This document shows, piece after piece, positions 26,954 through 35,018 of a DNA stretch of 64,000 nucleotides. A program made the position numbers and the translations under genes. The notes beneath the pieces are model-generated. The model saw nothing but the letters and a program-made list of their open reading frames with translations, did no database searches and had not been told where the DNA came from. This DNA comes from Thiotrichaceae bacterium (GTDB taxonomy: Bacteria; Pseudomonadota; Gammaproteobacteria; SZUA-140): positions 65,962 through 129,961 of the forward strand of contig NVTY02000014.1 in assembly GCA_002401765.2 (NCBI GenBank), given 5' to 3'. Position 1 is the first letter of the stretch; each line of letters opens with the position of its first letter.

Positions 26954-28039
26954 CTATAAGCGAGCAAATAGATCTTCGAGCGTCTTGATATCGATCTTAT
27001 TCTGCCAATCTTCACCAAGTGCATGCAACCACATATGATCAAGTGCATAGGCGACCTGGGCCATCTCGGTTAGTTTTTCACGAGGAAGGTCTTTTGTGAT
27101 GCCTTGAGGGAGTTCGATCTTGTGACGCTTAAGCATTTGGTGGAATTCACCGACATAGTCACCATAGAAATCCTCAAGGTGATTAAAGCAGATGCAGTTG
27201 GCAAGGCCGTGATGAGTACCGAGCACATGCGACAGCCCATAAGAGAGTGCGTGGCATACACCGACCTGTGAGTAGGTCAGGCTAAGGCCTCCAAGGTAAG
27301 AGGCAACCATCAGTTTTTCATCCGCTTCTGGGCTGTAGATGTTGTCGTAATTGAGGAACACATCTTGGCACATTGCTAGTGATTTCTCGCCATAGGCGTC
27401 ACCAAAGGTGTTACGACAGTGCCCGGTCAGTGCTTCAACCGCATGAATATAGGAATCCATACCGGTATAAAAGCGCTGTGGTGCTGGTACCCCTTCACAG
27501 AGTTCGGGGTCAAGGATGATCTGGTTGGCGACTGTATAGTCGCATTTAATGCCGAGTTTTTTCTCGGGGCCGCTGAGTACGGCGGTCATTGAGACCTCAG
27601 CACCAGTGCCTGCGATGGTCGGGATGCAGGCGCTCCATACGCCTTTGTTTTTGATCAAGTCCAGCCCTTGATACGATTCAGAAGGGCCGGGGTTGGTGAG
27701 CGTCAGCGAGATTGCCTTGGCATAATCCATCATAATGCCGCCACCGATGCCAACAATGCCTGCGGGCAGTTGATCGTGGCCCTTCAAAATTTGTTGTGTT
27801 AATTCATCAACCTTACTGGTCTTGGGCTCGTTTTGGGTGCCGAGCCAGATGATGAAATCGCCACTGCTGAGTGGAATGCGCTTCTCTAGCGGCTTGCCTT
27901 TAAATACTTCATCAACCAGGTAGACAAAGAAAGAAGGCGTCTCAAGGCGCTGCTTTTCAATGATGGTTGGCAGTTCATTGAAGCACCCTTTACCAAAGAC
28001 AAAGTTGTTAACACTAAAAAAATTTCTGAATGCGGTCAT
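26954..28039 (-). CDS. kdnB: 3-deoxy-alpha-D-manno-octulosonate 8-oxidase KdnB
   Basis: Iron-dependent (group III) alcohol dehydrogenase that oxidises C8 of Kdo, the first step to 8-amino-Kdo (Kdo8N) of lipopolysaccharide. 361 residues. Family features: GIGGGIMMDYAKAISL near residue 98, IPTIAGTGAEVS near 138, and the metal ligands in FYTGMDSYIHAVE near 190 (Asp, His), CHALSYGLSH and LGTHHGLANC near 262-280 (His, His). Recognised from overall resemblance to Shewanella KdnB and from its partner kdnA immediately upstream (33 bp apart). Confidence 0.9.
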   Translation of the reverse strand: MTAFRNFFSVNNFVFGKGCFNELPTIIEKQRLETPSFFVYLVDEVFKGKPLEKRIPLSSGDFIIWLGTQNEPKTSKVDELTQQILKGHDQLPAGIVGIGGGIMMDYAKAISLTLTNPGPSESYQGLDLIKNKGVWSACIPTIAGTGAEVSMTAVLSGPEKKLGIKCDYTVANQIILDPELCEGVPAPQRFYTGMDSYIHAVEALTGHCRNTFGDAYGEKSLAMCQDVFLNYDNIYSPEADEKLMVASYLGGLSLTYSQVGVCHALSYGLSHVLGTHHGLANCICFNHLEDFYGDYVGEFHQMLKRHKIELPQGITKDLPREKLTEMAQVAYALDHMWLHALGEDWQNKIDIKTLEDLFARL

Positions 28040-28072
28040 GATTGATCTCTATCGCTAATACTGAATTATCGT

Positions 28073-29266
28073 TTACTTGAGTGCATTGCTGATGGTGGTG
28101 ACCAGCTTGTCGCGCAGCGCAGTGGCCTCTTCATCACGCCATAGCACTTTGATCTCTACCATCAATAGGCGTTCCATAATGCCTTCAGAAATGGGCAGGC
28201 TGATGTTGCGATAGTCTGGTGCATTCTCTAGCATCGAGACTGGCATCTTTGCGGCAACCTTCATCTCTTTAAGGTGCTCCCAGTTGTGGACATAGTGGTA
28301 CTTGTTGGTTACCCAGTAGGCAGAACCAATGCCAGCATCGTCGAGAGCGGCCTTTACATGTTCTGCGGTTGCCTTGTCTTTTAGGAAAAATGATAAAAAA
28401 GTGGCTGATTCATTGGCCTCATCATCGATGCGGCGGAAGGTGAGTTCTGGGATGCTCTTTAACCCGTCCTTGAGAATGGTTTTATTTTTACGCAGCGCGG
28501 CAATGATGGTGTCAAGTTTACGGAACTGTGCCAGGCCAACGGCGGCGTGCAACTCACTGACACGGTAGTTAAAGCCGAGGATGGGATGCTCTTCCATGCC
28601 GCGGTTATCACCGATGTGGTCATGGCCATGGTCAGCAAACATATGGGCAGTGTTGTAGGCCGATTCATCATTGGTGATCATCGCGCCACCTTCTCCAGCG
28701 GTGATGATCTTATAAAAGTCGAATGAATAACAACCTACCTTACCAAAAGTGCCAGCAAGCTTGCCGTTTTGCGAGGCACCTAAGGCGGGCGCTGCATCTT
28801 CGATGAGTGTGACGCCTTTTGTTTCACACAGGTCGGCGATTTCCTGAGTGCGCGCCATTGCGCCAAACACATGCACTAACAGTACTGCTTTAGTCTTGGG
28901 GGTGATCGCCGCCTCAATCCCTTCTGGGGAGAGGCACAGTGTTTCATCAATGTCAGCAAAGACAGGAATCGCCCCTGCTGCCAGTACCGCTTCAACCGGG
29001 GCGATAAAAGAGAAAGGTGAGACGACCACTTCATCACCGGCACCAACACCACAGGCCGCGAGTGAGATTGCATCGGCCGCAGTACCACTGGCGCACATGT
29101 GAGTGTATTTGATGTTGTGGTAGTCCGAGAACTCTTTTTCGAAGGTTTTCGCCTTCCAATGGCCGTTGCGTGCATCGTCCTGATTGTAGCGGATAAAGAT
29201 CCCTGTTTCCATTACATCCGCGACTTCTTTACGCTCTTCGTCGCCAAATAGTTCTGTGCCAGCCAT
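28073..29266 (-). CDS. kdnA: 8-amino-3,8-dideoxy-manno-octulosonate transaminase KdnA
   Basis: PLP-dependent DegT/DnrJ/EryC1 aminotransferase that aminates 8-oxo-Kdo with glutamate to form Kdo8N. 397 residues. N-terminus MAGTELFGDEERKEV and RNGHWKAK are characteristic of KdnA; ASGTAADAISLAACGVGAGD near 59 binds the cofactor phosphate, and the PLP lysine is in SFDFYKIITAGEGG near 188. It starts the kdnA-kdnB operon. A GC-rich hairpin (29317-29334, GCGGGCG/CGCCCGC) sits in the 190-bp region upstream. Kdo8N makes LPS more stable to acid and polymyxin in Shewanella. Confidence 0.9.
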   Translation of the reverse strand: MAGTELFGDEERKEVADVMETGIFIRYNQDDARNGHWKAKTFEKEFSDYHNIKYTHMCASGTAADAISLAACGVGAGDEVVVSPFSFIAPVEAVLAAGAIPVFADIDETLCLSPEGIEAAITPKTKAVLLVHVFGAMARTQEIADLCETKGVTLIEDAAPALGASQNGKLAGTFGKVGCYSFDFYKIITAGEGGAMITNDESAYNTAHMFADHGHDHIGDNRGMEEHPILGFNYRVSELHAAVGLAQFRKLDTIIAALRKNKTILKDGLKSIPELTFRRIDDEANESATFLSFFLKDKATAEHVKAALDDAGIGSAYWVTNKYHYVHNWEHLKEMKVAAKMPVSMLENAPDYRNISLPISEGIMERLLMVEIKVLWRDEEATALRDKLVTTISNALK

Positions 29267-29458
29267 AGTTATCTTCTTTTTCGTCTCTGTTTGAGTGCTA
29301 ACTGATTGATTCGCAAGCGGGCGGTAACGCCCGCGAAAGGTGGGATGATACGCGTGATCAGGCCTTTAATCCATAGTTCAGGGCGGATACGCCGGCACTG
29401 AATAACAAGTGGTGGCTGCGCATCGCAGGCAGTATGTGGCGCATAAGGCCAGCGTGGC

Positions 29459-29905
29459 TTAGTCTTGCTGAGTATCAGTCCACTGAGGGTGGGCGCTTAA
29501 ATTGCTAAGCTCTAAGGCCATATGCTTGATCTCTATTGTGCTACCACTTTTCAGTGTGATGGGTAATGAAATCGAGAAATGAGAGTGATTAGACTGTTTG
29601 TTGTGACGCCTGTAATCGACATCAGCACTCTTCAGTACATTGCCCTGAACATCCTTTAGGGTGACATGCAGATGCCCTGGGATAGCCCCGCGCGCCGTTG
29701 ATTTACGCGTTAGCTCGCCGTGCAGGTCCATGCCCTTGGCGGTGCGGTGAAGGTAGACATTACGGATGGATGCGATATTAGATTCTATGCGCTCGAAATG
29801 GACGTCTTTGACAAGGTCGCGGCTGGATTGTAATCCGGCACAGCCAGCGATGAATGCCGTGATGAGTAATAGCGCTAGTGTTCTTGAGTCGAGATGTTTT
29901 GCCAT
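29459..29905 (-). CDS. Small lipoprotein
   Basis: 148 residues with an N-terminal lipoprotein signal: positive start, hydrophobic LALLLITAFIAGC with lipobox Cys22. The mature part is a single beta-sandwich-like domain (GHLHVTLKDVQGNVLKSADV, SISLPITLKSGSTIEIKH) with no recognised family. The +2 residue is Ala, so it would go to the outer membrane. It lies upstream of kdnA on the same strand with about 190 bp between. Confidence 0.8.
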   Translation of the reverse strand: MAKHLDSRTLALLLITAFIAGCAGLQSSRDLVKDVHFERIESNIASIRNVYLHRTAKGMDLHGELTRKSTARGAIPGHLHVTLKDVQGNVLKSADVDYRRHNKQSNHSHFSISLPITLKSGSTIEIKHMALELSNLSAHPQWTDTQQD

Positions 29906-30164
29906 GGGAAAGCTCCTTTGTAACTATTCAGCATAGTGGATAATGGGTAGTAACTGTTCAGATTTCAGGCGTGAGCCGAATCGTTACGCTCCTTTCACCG
30001 GGTCAATCGAGTGGGTGTATTTAATGATAATTTGAAATATAGCATTGCCCGTTAAATTTCACCTGAATTTGTCGGTGGAATGGATGGCTTGCATTTTGTA
30101 GCGGGTCTGGGTTGTTATCACGGTGGATGTTAGAATCCGGGGCCATGATTAAGATCGCCTCAAT

Positions 30165-31811
30165 ATGAACTGCATAGCCTATTTCTCTCCTCCTTTATTA
30201 TCAAATGAAACCCTGCCGCAGGGCTTTCCTAGCCCCTTTAGCAACATCCCGCAGCCGATTGCGAGAAAGGCCGCGCTGGCGCTGCAGCGTCGACTCAGTG
30301 GCGAAGAGGATTGGCCTCATGATTTCAATGAAGCTGATAGCGGGAAAATGTTTGGCGTGTTGGTGGTGAAAGATGGCGATGGCCAGATCGGTTATCTTGC
30401 CGCCTTCTCGGGTATGTTGGGCGGTGAGTGGAGGTTGCCGGGCTTTGTGCCACCGGTTTTTAATCAGCAGGTACTCGATGGCTTCCTGCCTGCTGGCGAA
30501 GATCAGCTTTATGAGTTTGAGGTGCAGCTTGATGGGCTTCAATCCAGCCCTGAATTTGCGCGCTTGAATGAGCAGCTTATTACGTTGCAAGGCCAGCGGG
30601 ACATGGTATTAAATGCCTTAGCCGTGACTCATCGCGCGCGTAAAGCATTGCGTCAAACGCAACGTGCGACGGTGGATCATACGCAGCGTGAGGAGGTGTT
30701 GATTCGACTCTCTTTTGAGAGCCAGCAAGATAAACGTGAGCGGCGCTCACTGCTTGATGAGTGGCGTAACCGCTTGACACCTGTTGAGCAGCAAGTCGGC
30801 TTGATTGAACAGCAGTTAATGGCGCTGAAACAGCAGCGCTCTCGGTTCTCCAGTCGATTGCATCGGAAGTTGTTTAAGGCCTATCGATTAAGTAACCGAT
30901 TGGGTGAAGAGAAAAGTGTTTCTGAGTTTTTTGATGAGCGCCTGCCGCCGGGTGGAACGGGGGACTGCGCGGCACCCAAGTTGATTCAGTATGCCCACCA
31001 ACAAGGCCTTGAGCCAATCGCGCTGGCGGAGTTCTGGTGGGGGGCTTCACCGAAAGGGGGGATTCGTCATCATGGGAATTTCTATCCTGCCTGTCGAGGA
31101 AAGTGTCAGCCGATATTGCCATTTATGTTGCAAGGGCTTGACCTGCAGTCGCGTGAGTTTAATAGCCTGACATTTGATGACCCGGATGCGCCAGCGATTG
31201 TTTATGAAGATGATCATCTACTCGTTGTTAATAAACCGAGTGGCCTGTTGTCAGTGCCAGGAAAAGAGATTGTTGATTCAGTACAGAGTCGCCTACGACA
31301 GCGTTATCCCGATCATGATGGGTTGTTGTTGGTGCATCGTCTCGATATGTCCACATCCGGTCTGCTGTTGGTGGCGAAGCACCGTGCAATTCATAAGGCC
31401 TTACAGCAACAATTTATAAAACGGACTGTTGAGAAACGTTATGTTGCGGTGCTCTCCAAGCGATTGCCGGAATCGGCCGATGGTGGCACGATCGAGTTGC
31501 CTCTAAGGGTTGATTATGATGACCGCCCACGTCAAATGGTTTGTGCAGATTACGGTCGGATGTCGGTGACCCACTGGCAGGTGATTGAGCGCGGTGAAGA
31601 GACCACACGCATCTATTTTTATCCACATACTGGGCGCACACACCAGTTGCGTCTGCACGCAGCTCATCGATCAGGGCTAGATGCCCCCATTTATGGGGAT
31701 GAGCTTTATGGCGAGGCACTGGGGCGATTATTGCTACATGCAGAGCGCTTGTGCTTTGATCATCCTGTTAGTGGTGAGCGTATTGAAATGATGGCTGCAG
31801 TGCCCTTTTAG
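30165..31811 (+). CDS. RluA-family pseudouridine synthase with long N-terminal extension
   Basis: 548 residues. The last 220 are a RluA catalytic domain: YEDDHLLVVNKPSGLLSVPG near 345, the catalytic Asp in VHRLDMSTSGLLL near 391, PHTGRTHQLRLHAA near 502. The first 330 residues include a coiled Gln/Arg-rich stretch (about 135-250) and PACRGKCQPILPFML with a C-x3-C near 308. Similar long forms occur in Vibrio and Shewanella; the RNA target is not known. ATG 30165 leaves 259 bp of non-coding DNA to the divergent lipoprotein gene. Confidence 0.9.
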   Translation: MNCIAYFSPPLLSNETLPQGFPSPFSNIPQPIARKAALALQRRLSGEEDWPHDFNEADSGKMFGVLVVKDGDGQIGYLAAFSGMLGGEWRLPGFVPPVFNQQVLDGFLPAGEDQLYEFEVQLDGLQSSPEFARLNEQLITLQGQRDMVLNALAVTHRARKALRQTQRATVDHTQREEVLIRLSFESQQDKRERRSLLDEWRNRLTPVEQQVGLIEQQLMALKQQRSRFSSRLHRKLFKAYRLSNRLGEEKSVSEFFDERLPPGGTGDCAAPKLIQYAHQQGLEPIALAEFWWGASPKGGIRHHGNFYPACRGKCQPILPFMLQGLDLQSREFNSLTFDDPDAPAIVYEDDHLLVVNKPSGLLSVPGKEIVDSVQSRLRQRYPDHDGLLLVHRLDMSTSGLLLVAKHRAIHKALQQQFIKRTVEKRYVAVLSKRLPESADGGTIELPLRVDYDDRPRQMVCADYGRMSVTHWQVIERGEETTRIYFYPHTGRTHQLRLHAAHRSGLDAPIYGDELYGEALGRLLLHAERLCFDHPVSGERIEMMAAVPF

Positions 31812-32554
31812 GTAAGGGGGCAGCCATTTGATATTTATTGAAAATTTATTATTGATGAATTCCCTTGGTTATTAGAATAGGAATATTCCTACGCTGTTTT
31901 TACCCTTCCTACATAACATCAAGCGCACTTCTGATAGTGAAGATAACGCTCGGGTCGAAAACATAAGTACCTAAAGCGCAAGGATGATATCGACAGGAAC
32001 TGAGGACAATAGGATTGCGCTGTTTCTGTTGAGTGAAAGGATTCACCAAGGGTGTTTAGGTGAGCGTTTTGAGGAGCGATATTGCTGGAGTCGATTCACT
32101 GAATGGTGTGATCTAGTTGATGAGACAAGGAGTGTGAAATTACATTGTGTAAGGGGCAGATAAAGAGGCGCTAAAAGTTATTTCAACGCGTAGTCAGGGA
32201 TATCAGCAAGGAGCTTGAAAAGGATATCAAAGGGATATTGACGATGCTGGCAGGGAGCTGAATAAGGCTGTTGTTGAAATGAGTGGCGATTCCTTGATGT
32301 AACTGATACATAGTGTGATGTGCTGTGGAACGGAATACCGCAGAGCGAGAGTCGCAGTAGGGATGGAACCGCATGGAACACTGTGACTAATGCCTTTCAC
32401 GACTCCAGCAATATGCCTTGACAGGTTTTGGATGATGTCCTTTCCAGGGATGGATATTTTTTCTGCATGGTCACCGAATATCATTGGGTGAACCCTTCTT
32501 CCTTGCTTTTTCTTAAGCGCTAGGATACCTCATTTTTTATCGGTTAGTGAACTC
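31812..32554. other. Unexplained 740-bp stretch without a supported gene
   Basis: No frame is open for more than about 85 codons. It contains a perfect 14-bp palindrome TAGGAATATTCCTA (31878-31891) and a 15-bp inverted repeat 306 bp apart (32079-32093, 32400-32414). Short minus-strand frames between 32178 and 32484 (including one that reads HIAGVVKGISHSVPCGSIPT) are broken against each other, so a decayed gene or a structured RNA locus are both possible. Confidence 0.5.
32079..32414. repeat. Inverted repeat pair enclosing 306 bp
   Basis: ATATTGCTGGAGTCG at 32079-32093 and its exact complement CGACTCCAGCAATAT at 32400-32414. Weak similarity continues outward (CACCAAGGGTG near 32044 against TGGGTGAACCC near 32486), so the boundary of the unit is unclear. 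Confidence 0.6.
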
Positions 32555-32726
32555 GTGAATCAAGGTGATAAGCCGATAGTATTCACTGTGGACGTCACAA
32601 TAAAACAAATGTGCGAGGGATATGCGATGGAACGACTCAATTTATCTCATCAGAAGCAAGTGAGTACCCAGGTGACAAAAGATAGAGCGATTAATCTTGA
32701 TGTGGTCAAAAAGGGGGCGCTTAGCA

Positions 32727-33815
32727 ATGTCTCGTATTAAAGTGATGGTGGTGGATGATTCCGCTATTATTCGGCAGGTATTCACAAAAATCATCAATAG
32801 TGATGCCCAGCTAGAATTAGTCGCGGCAGTGAATGATCCCATTCTAGCGCTTAAGCGGATGAAGGTCACGATGCCTGATGTGATGGTGCTGGATGTTGAG
32901 ATGCCAAAGATGGATGGTCTTACTTTTCTTAAGCTGATTATGAATGATAATCCATTGCCGGTGGTGATGTGTTCAACGCTGACGGAAAAGGGTAGTAAGA
33001 CCACCATGCAGGCGATTGCGGATGGCGCGATTGATTTTATTACCAAACCAAAAATGGGGGTAAAAGGGTTTCTTGAAGAGTCTTCTGCAATATTGCTTGA
33101 TGTGATTAAATCAGCCGCGCGAGCGAATGTTGGTAAGTTAAAGAAGAACGCATTGTTGATGAAGAGTGGTGAAAAAATTGAAGTGCTGTTGTCAAAAAAT
33201 GAAGCACTATTAAAAAACAGTGGTGGTTCAATGATGCATACGACTGATCGAATAGTCGCTATTGGGACTTCAACGGGCGGTACTCAGGCGCTAGAACTTG
33301 TTTTGTCTCAATTACCGAAGGATGCACCGGGTATGGTGATTGTGCAGCACATGCCGGAAAAATTTACCGCTGCATTTGCTGCGCGACTGGATGGCATCTG
33401 TCAGGTTAATGTGAAAGAGGCCAAAAATGGAGACCGTGTTTTACAGGGTCAGGCGTTGATAGCGCCAGGTAGTCATCATATGATGCTGAACCGCAGTGGT
33501 GCACGTTATTTTGTTGATATCAAAGAGGGTCCCACCGTTAGTCGTCATCGACCTTCTGTTGATGTGCTGTTTCGTTCAACCGCAAAGATTGCGGGTAAAA
33601 ATGCGGTGGGTATTATTATGACGGGAATGGGGGCTGATGGGGCGTCCGGGATGCGAGATATGCATGATGCCGGTGCTTACACCATTGCCCAGGATGAGGA
33701 GAGTAGTGTTGTCTACGGCATGCCCAAAGAAGCAGTGAAGGCTGGCGGGGTCGATAAAATTATTTCACTGGGCGAAATTTCCAGGGCAATTTGTTCATTT
33801 GGAACTCGGGCGTGA
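32727..33815 (+). CDS. cheB: Chemotaxis protein-glutamate methylesterase CheB
   Basis: Response regulator with methylesterase output. REC domain at 1-120 (VDDSAIIRQ, phosphoacceptor in MVLDVEMPKMDG, KPK near 113), a 50-residue linker, then the CheB catalytic domain with IGTSTGGTQALE (Ser), IVQHMPEKFTAAFAARLD (His) and TGMGADGASGM (Asp). Removes methyl esters from chemoreceptors. ATG 32727 has AAGGGGG upstream. No other chemotaxis gene is in the window, so it is an orphan copy or part of a split system. Confidence 0.93.
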   Translation: MSRIKVMVVDDSAIIRQVFTKIINSDAQLELVAAVNDPILALKRMKVTMPDVMVLDVEMPKMDGLTFLKLIMNDNPLPVVMCSTLTEKGSKTTMQAIADGAIDFITKPKMGVKGFLEESSAILLDVIKSAARANVGKLKKNALLMKSGEKIEVLLSKNEALLKNSGGSMMHTTDRIVAIGTSTGGTQALELVLSQLPKDAPGMVIVQHMPEKFTAAFAARLDGICQVNVKEAKNGDRVLQGQALIAPGSHHMMLNRSGARYFVDIKEGPTVSRHRPSVDVLFRSTAKIAGKNAVGIIMTGMGADGASGMRDMHDAGAYTIAQDEESSVVYGMPKEAVKAGGVDKIISLGEISRAICSFGTRA

Positions 33816-33821
33816 TGCTTA

Positions 33822-34000
33822 AGGGACGTGCACAAAACAACTTCCGACTCTTGCCTCACAGCTTGAGTCCGCCTTTGCCCGTTCTTTAATCTCAAAACCT
33901 CAGAATAGAACCACTATTCCTACAATTTTGCTCAATCAGAACGAAGCAATACGCACTAAATCTGAGCGCCATATCCGAAACTTGTTTTGTGCACGTCCCT
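33822..34000. repeat. 179-bp MITE-like element with TA flanks
   Basis: Ends AGGGACGTGCACAAAACAA (33822-33840) and its exact complement at 33982-34000, with further imperfect pairing inward (cTTcCG against GTTTCGG). Direct TA dinucleotides flank it (33820-33821 and 34001-34002), as for Tc1/IS630-type transposition. No coding capacity. It fills the whole gap between convergent cheB and hpnD, and may act as a two-way terminator. Confidence 0.8.
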
Positions 34001-34003
34001 TAG

Positions 34004-34879
34004 TCATGTCGCGGTGGCATTTTTCAGGAATGCTTTGTGGCGTTGCTTCTCTTTGCGTGAGGTGCGCCATGCGAGCCATAATTTCCGAATGGGAGTGAGT
34101 GATGTGCGGTGTTCTAGTACACGGTAGCCATCGTTTTCAATCTCGTTAAGAATGGTACGGTAGATGGTGGACATGATTAATCCACTACGTTGTGGGTGGC
34201 GATCACAGTCTGGTAGTAACTCGAAAGCATCGTTGTAATAGCGTTGTGCCCGTTCTGCCTGAAATTTAAATAGTGCACGGGTATTATCGGTGGTTTTGTT
34301 TTTCATCAGGTCATCGGTAGTGACTCCAAAGCGATCCAGTTCATCAAGCGGGATGTAGAGTCGGCCACGGACACTGTCTTCATGTACATCACGTAGGATA
34401 TTAGTGAGTTGGAATGCCATGCCCAGGGCGTGAGCATATTTGAGTGTTTTACGGTCCTTGTAACCGAAGATCTCAGCAGACATTAGCCCGACCACGCTTG
34501 CCACGCGGTAGCAGTAGAGGGATAGCTCTTTGAAGGAGGGGTAGGCGTTGTAGTCCAGGTCCATCTCCATGCCATCAATGATTTCAATAAAATGCTCTTG
34601 TGAGAGATCAAAATCTTTGATCGTCTGCTGCAGCGCCTTTCCCACCATATGTTGCGCTTTATCCTCAAACACATGGGCAATCTCTTCCCGCCACCACGCT
34701 AGTTTGATGCGTGCGATCTCATGTTCTGCCGTTTCATCGACGACATCATCTACTTCTCGGCAGAAGGCGTATAGCGAGATGATGGCTCGGCGCTGCTTAG
34801 GCGGGAGAAATAGGAAGCTGTAGTAGAAACTGGAGCCGCTTTTGGCCGCTTTGTCCTGGCAATATTGATCGGGTGTCAT
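34004..34879 (-). CDS. hpnD: Presqualene diphosphate synthase HpnD
   Basis: Condenses two farnesyl diphosphates to presqualene diphosphate, the first step of the bacterial three-enzyme route to squalene and hopanoids. 291 residues of the squalene/phytoene synthase fold. The first Asp-rich motif is REVDDVVDE (41-49) and the second NILRDVHEDSVRGRLYIP near 157. The N-terminus YCQDKAAKSGSSFYYSFLFLP is typical of HpnD rather than HpnC. hpnC, hpnE and a cyclase are not in this window. Confidence 0.88.
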   Translation of the reverse strand: MTPDQYCQDKAAKSGSSFYYSFLFLPPKQRRAIISLYAFCREVDDVVDETAEHEIARIKLAWWREEIAHVFEDKAQHMVGKALQQTIKDFDLSQEHFIEIIDGMEMDLDYNAYPSFKELSLYCYRVASVVGLMSAEIFGYKDRKTLKYAHALGMAFQLTNILRDVHEDSVRGRLYIPLDELDRFGVTTDDLMKNKTTDNTRALFKFQAERAQRYYNDAFELLPDCDRHPQRSGLIMSTIYRTILNEIENDGYRVLEHRTSLTPIRKLWLAWRTSRKEKQRHKAFLKNATAT

Positions 34880-35018
34880 GGTTTATTGAATCTGATTATG
34901 GATCTGAACCCTCAATGATCCAGATGTGAGGCTGATGAGTCAAGTTTGTGTCTGTTTGACTCGGTTTAAATAATGAGGCGGGTAGGTGATTCTGCTTCTT
35001 TTGAAGGGGGATTGATGT

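Noticed and set aside
29317..29334. GCGGGCG-GTAA-CGCCCGC hairpin upstream of kdnA as a terminator or riboswitch
   Set aside because: It lacks a T run on both strands and any aptamer-like surroundings; noted only in the kdnA entry.
32178..32484. Three overlapping minus-strand frames of 60-85 codons in the 740-bp gap
   Set aside because: They compete in different frames, lack ribosome sites, and none shows a domain; kept only as an unexplained region.
32555..32740. 61-codon frame (or 37 codons from ATG 32627, with GAGGG upstream) overlapping the cheB start
   Set aside because: The protein MERLNLSHQKQ... matches nothing I know and overlaps cheB by 14 bases; a leader peptide is conceivable but not supported.
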